A DNA stretch of 5,524 nt from Candidatus Woykebacteria bacterium RBG_16_39_9b (GTDB lineage Bacteria > Patescibacteriota > Microgenomatia > Woykebacterales > RBG-16-39-9b), in assembly GCA_001816695.1 (NCBI GenBank), contig MHCR01000010.1:35955-41478 (forward strand). The letters run 5' to 3'. The translations under genes were made by a program, and so were the position numbers. Within the stretch, counting starts at the first letter, position 1, and each line of letters begins with the position of its first letter. The notes beneath the pieces are model-generated. The model saw only the letters and a list, made by a program, of their open reading frames with translations. It did no database searches and was not told the DNA's origin. Positions 4,878 to 5,524 of this stretch are shown here, one piece after another.

Positions 4878-5524
4878 TTATTTCCTCTTTGTAATAATAA
4901 ATTTATCGCTGTTTTTACCCTTCTTCCTTGTTTTTTTACCCAAAGTTCTTTTACCCCAGGGGCTTTTAGGTGAACTCATTCCAATGCCACTTTTACCTTC
5001 TCCACCACCATGTGGATGATCCCTCGGACTCATTGCTACCCCTCTCACAGTAGGTCTAATTCCTAGATGCCTTTTTCTTCCGGCCTTACCAAAAGTTATA
5101 TTTTTCCAATCGATATTACCTAATGTTCCAATCGTAGCAAGGGCAGCTAAAGGGACTTTCCTAATCTCACCCGAAGGCAATCTTAAATGAGCGTGGCCTC
5201 CCTCCTTAGCCATAAGAGTGGCATAAGAACCTGCTGAACGTGCTAACTGTCCGCCTTTACTGGGTATAAGTTCTATATTATGGACCTGAGTACCCAAGGG
5301 GGTATTCTTTAAAGGCATAGTGTTTCCCAGTGTTACTTCAACCTTCTCTCCAGAAATAATTTTGTCGCCTATTTTTATACCATTAGGTGCCAGTATATAT
5401 CGTTTTTCCCCATCTGCATAATTTACTTGAGCAATTAAGCTTGTTCGGTTTGGATCGTATTCGATCGAAACAACAGTAGATGGAACACCAAATTTATCCC
5501 GCCTAAAATCAATCAACCTATAAA
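4878..5524 (-). CDS. rplB: 50S ribosomal protein L2 (5' end outside window)
   Basis: L2 binds 23S rRNA at the subunit interface and is needed for subunit association and peptidyl transferase activity. The 214 codons visible begin YRLIDFRRDKFG, which aligns with E. coli residues 62 onward (YRIVDFKRNKDG). About 61 N-terminal residues are therefore missing, and the full protein would be about 275 residues, the normal size. The TTG at 5516 is an internal leucine codon, not a start. Visible motifs are EYDPNR (21-26), RYILAPNGIKIGD (41-53), GNTMPLKN (66-73), GGQLARSAGSY (90-100), GIRPTVRGVAMSPRDHPHGGGEG (154-176) and a basic tail. His169 here matches E. coli His229, a residue important for activity. 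The frame is intact. Confidence 0.97.
   Translation of the reverse strand, partial: YRLIDFRRDKFGVPSTVVSIEYDPNRTSLIAQVNYADGEKRYILAPNGIKIGDKIISGEKVEVTLGNTMPLKNTPLGTQVHNIELIPSKGGQLARSAGSYATLMAKEGGHAHLRLPSGEIRKVPLAALATIGTLGNIDWKNITFGKAGRKRHLGIRPTVRGVAMSPRDHPHGGGEGKSGIGMSSPKSPWGKRTLGKKTRKKGKNSDKFIITKRK

Noticed and set aside
5514..5516. TTG at 5516 as the start of a short L2
   Set aside because: The frame stays open to the window edge and the two upstream codons (Tyr-Arg) match the L2 family, so this is an internal leucine codon of a gene cut by the window.

Overview
This window is a stretch of a bacterial S10-spc ribosomal protein operon, read entirely on the minus strand. In transcription order, from the high-coordinate end to the low, it encodes L2 (5' end outside the window), S19, L22, S3, L16, L29, S17, L14, L24, L5, S14, S8, L6 and L18. 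A possible first few codons of S5 lie at the very edge. This is the canonical bacterial order, with no insertion, missing gene or mobile element. The whole window is coding apart from very short gaps, the longest being 65 bases between L2 and S19. No RNA gene, CRISPR array, repeat family, terminator or convincing promoter was seen.

The organism is a low-GC, AT-rich bacterium. Several features suggest the Candidate Phyla Radiation (Patescibacteria, perhaps Microgenomates-like) or another deep low-GC lineage. These are the L16 stretch around residues 72-88 (DKPVTKKPPETRMGSGKG), a compact 211-residue S3, a short lysine-rich 61-residue L29, a zinc-ribbon form of L24 and a short zinc-binding S14. 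This placement is an inference from remembered family patterns, not from an alignment. L14 ends in TGA and every frame is intact under the standard bacterial code, which argues against the UGA-recoded CPR groups (Gracilibacteria, Absconditabacteria).

The genes are packed for coupled translation. Stops and starts overlap (S8/L6 TAATG; L14/L24 ATGA; S17/L14 by 17 bases; L24/L5 by 19 bases), abut (L22/S3) or are 1-17 bases apart. Most Shine-Dalgarno sequences lie inside the 3' end of the preceding gene. The products are structural subunits: the 50S set (L2, L22, L16, L29, L14, L24, L5, L6, L18) and the 30S set (S19, S3, S17, S14, S8).

No new biological system was found. The points worth a second look are fine-scale: a rewritten loop in S8, an altered N-terminal strand in L5, loss of the terminal Ser-Trp of S14, three starts without a good Shine-Dalgarno, and the AT-rich gap between L2 and S19.
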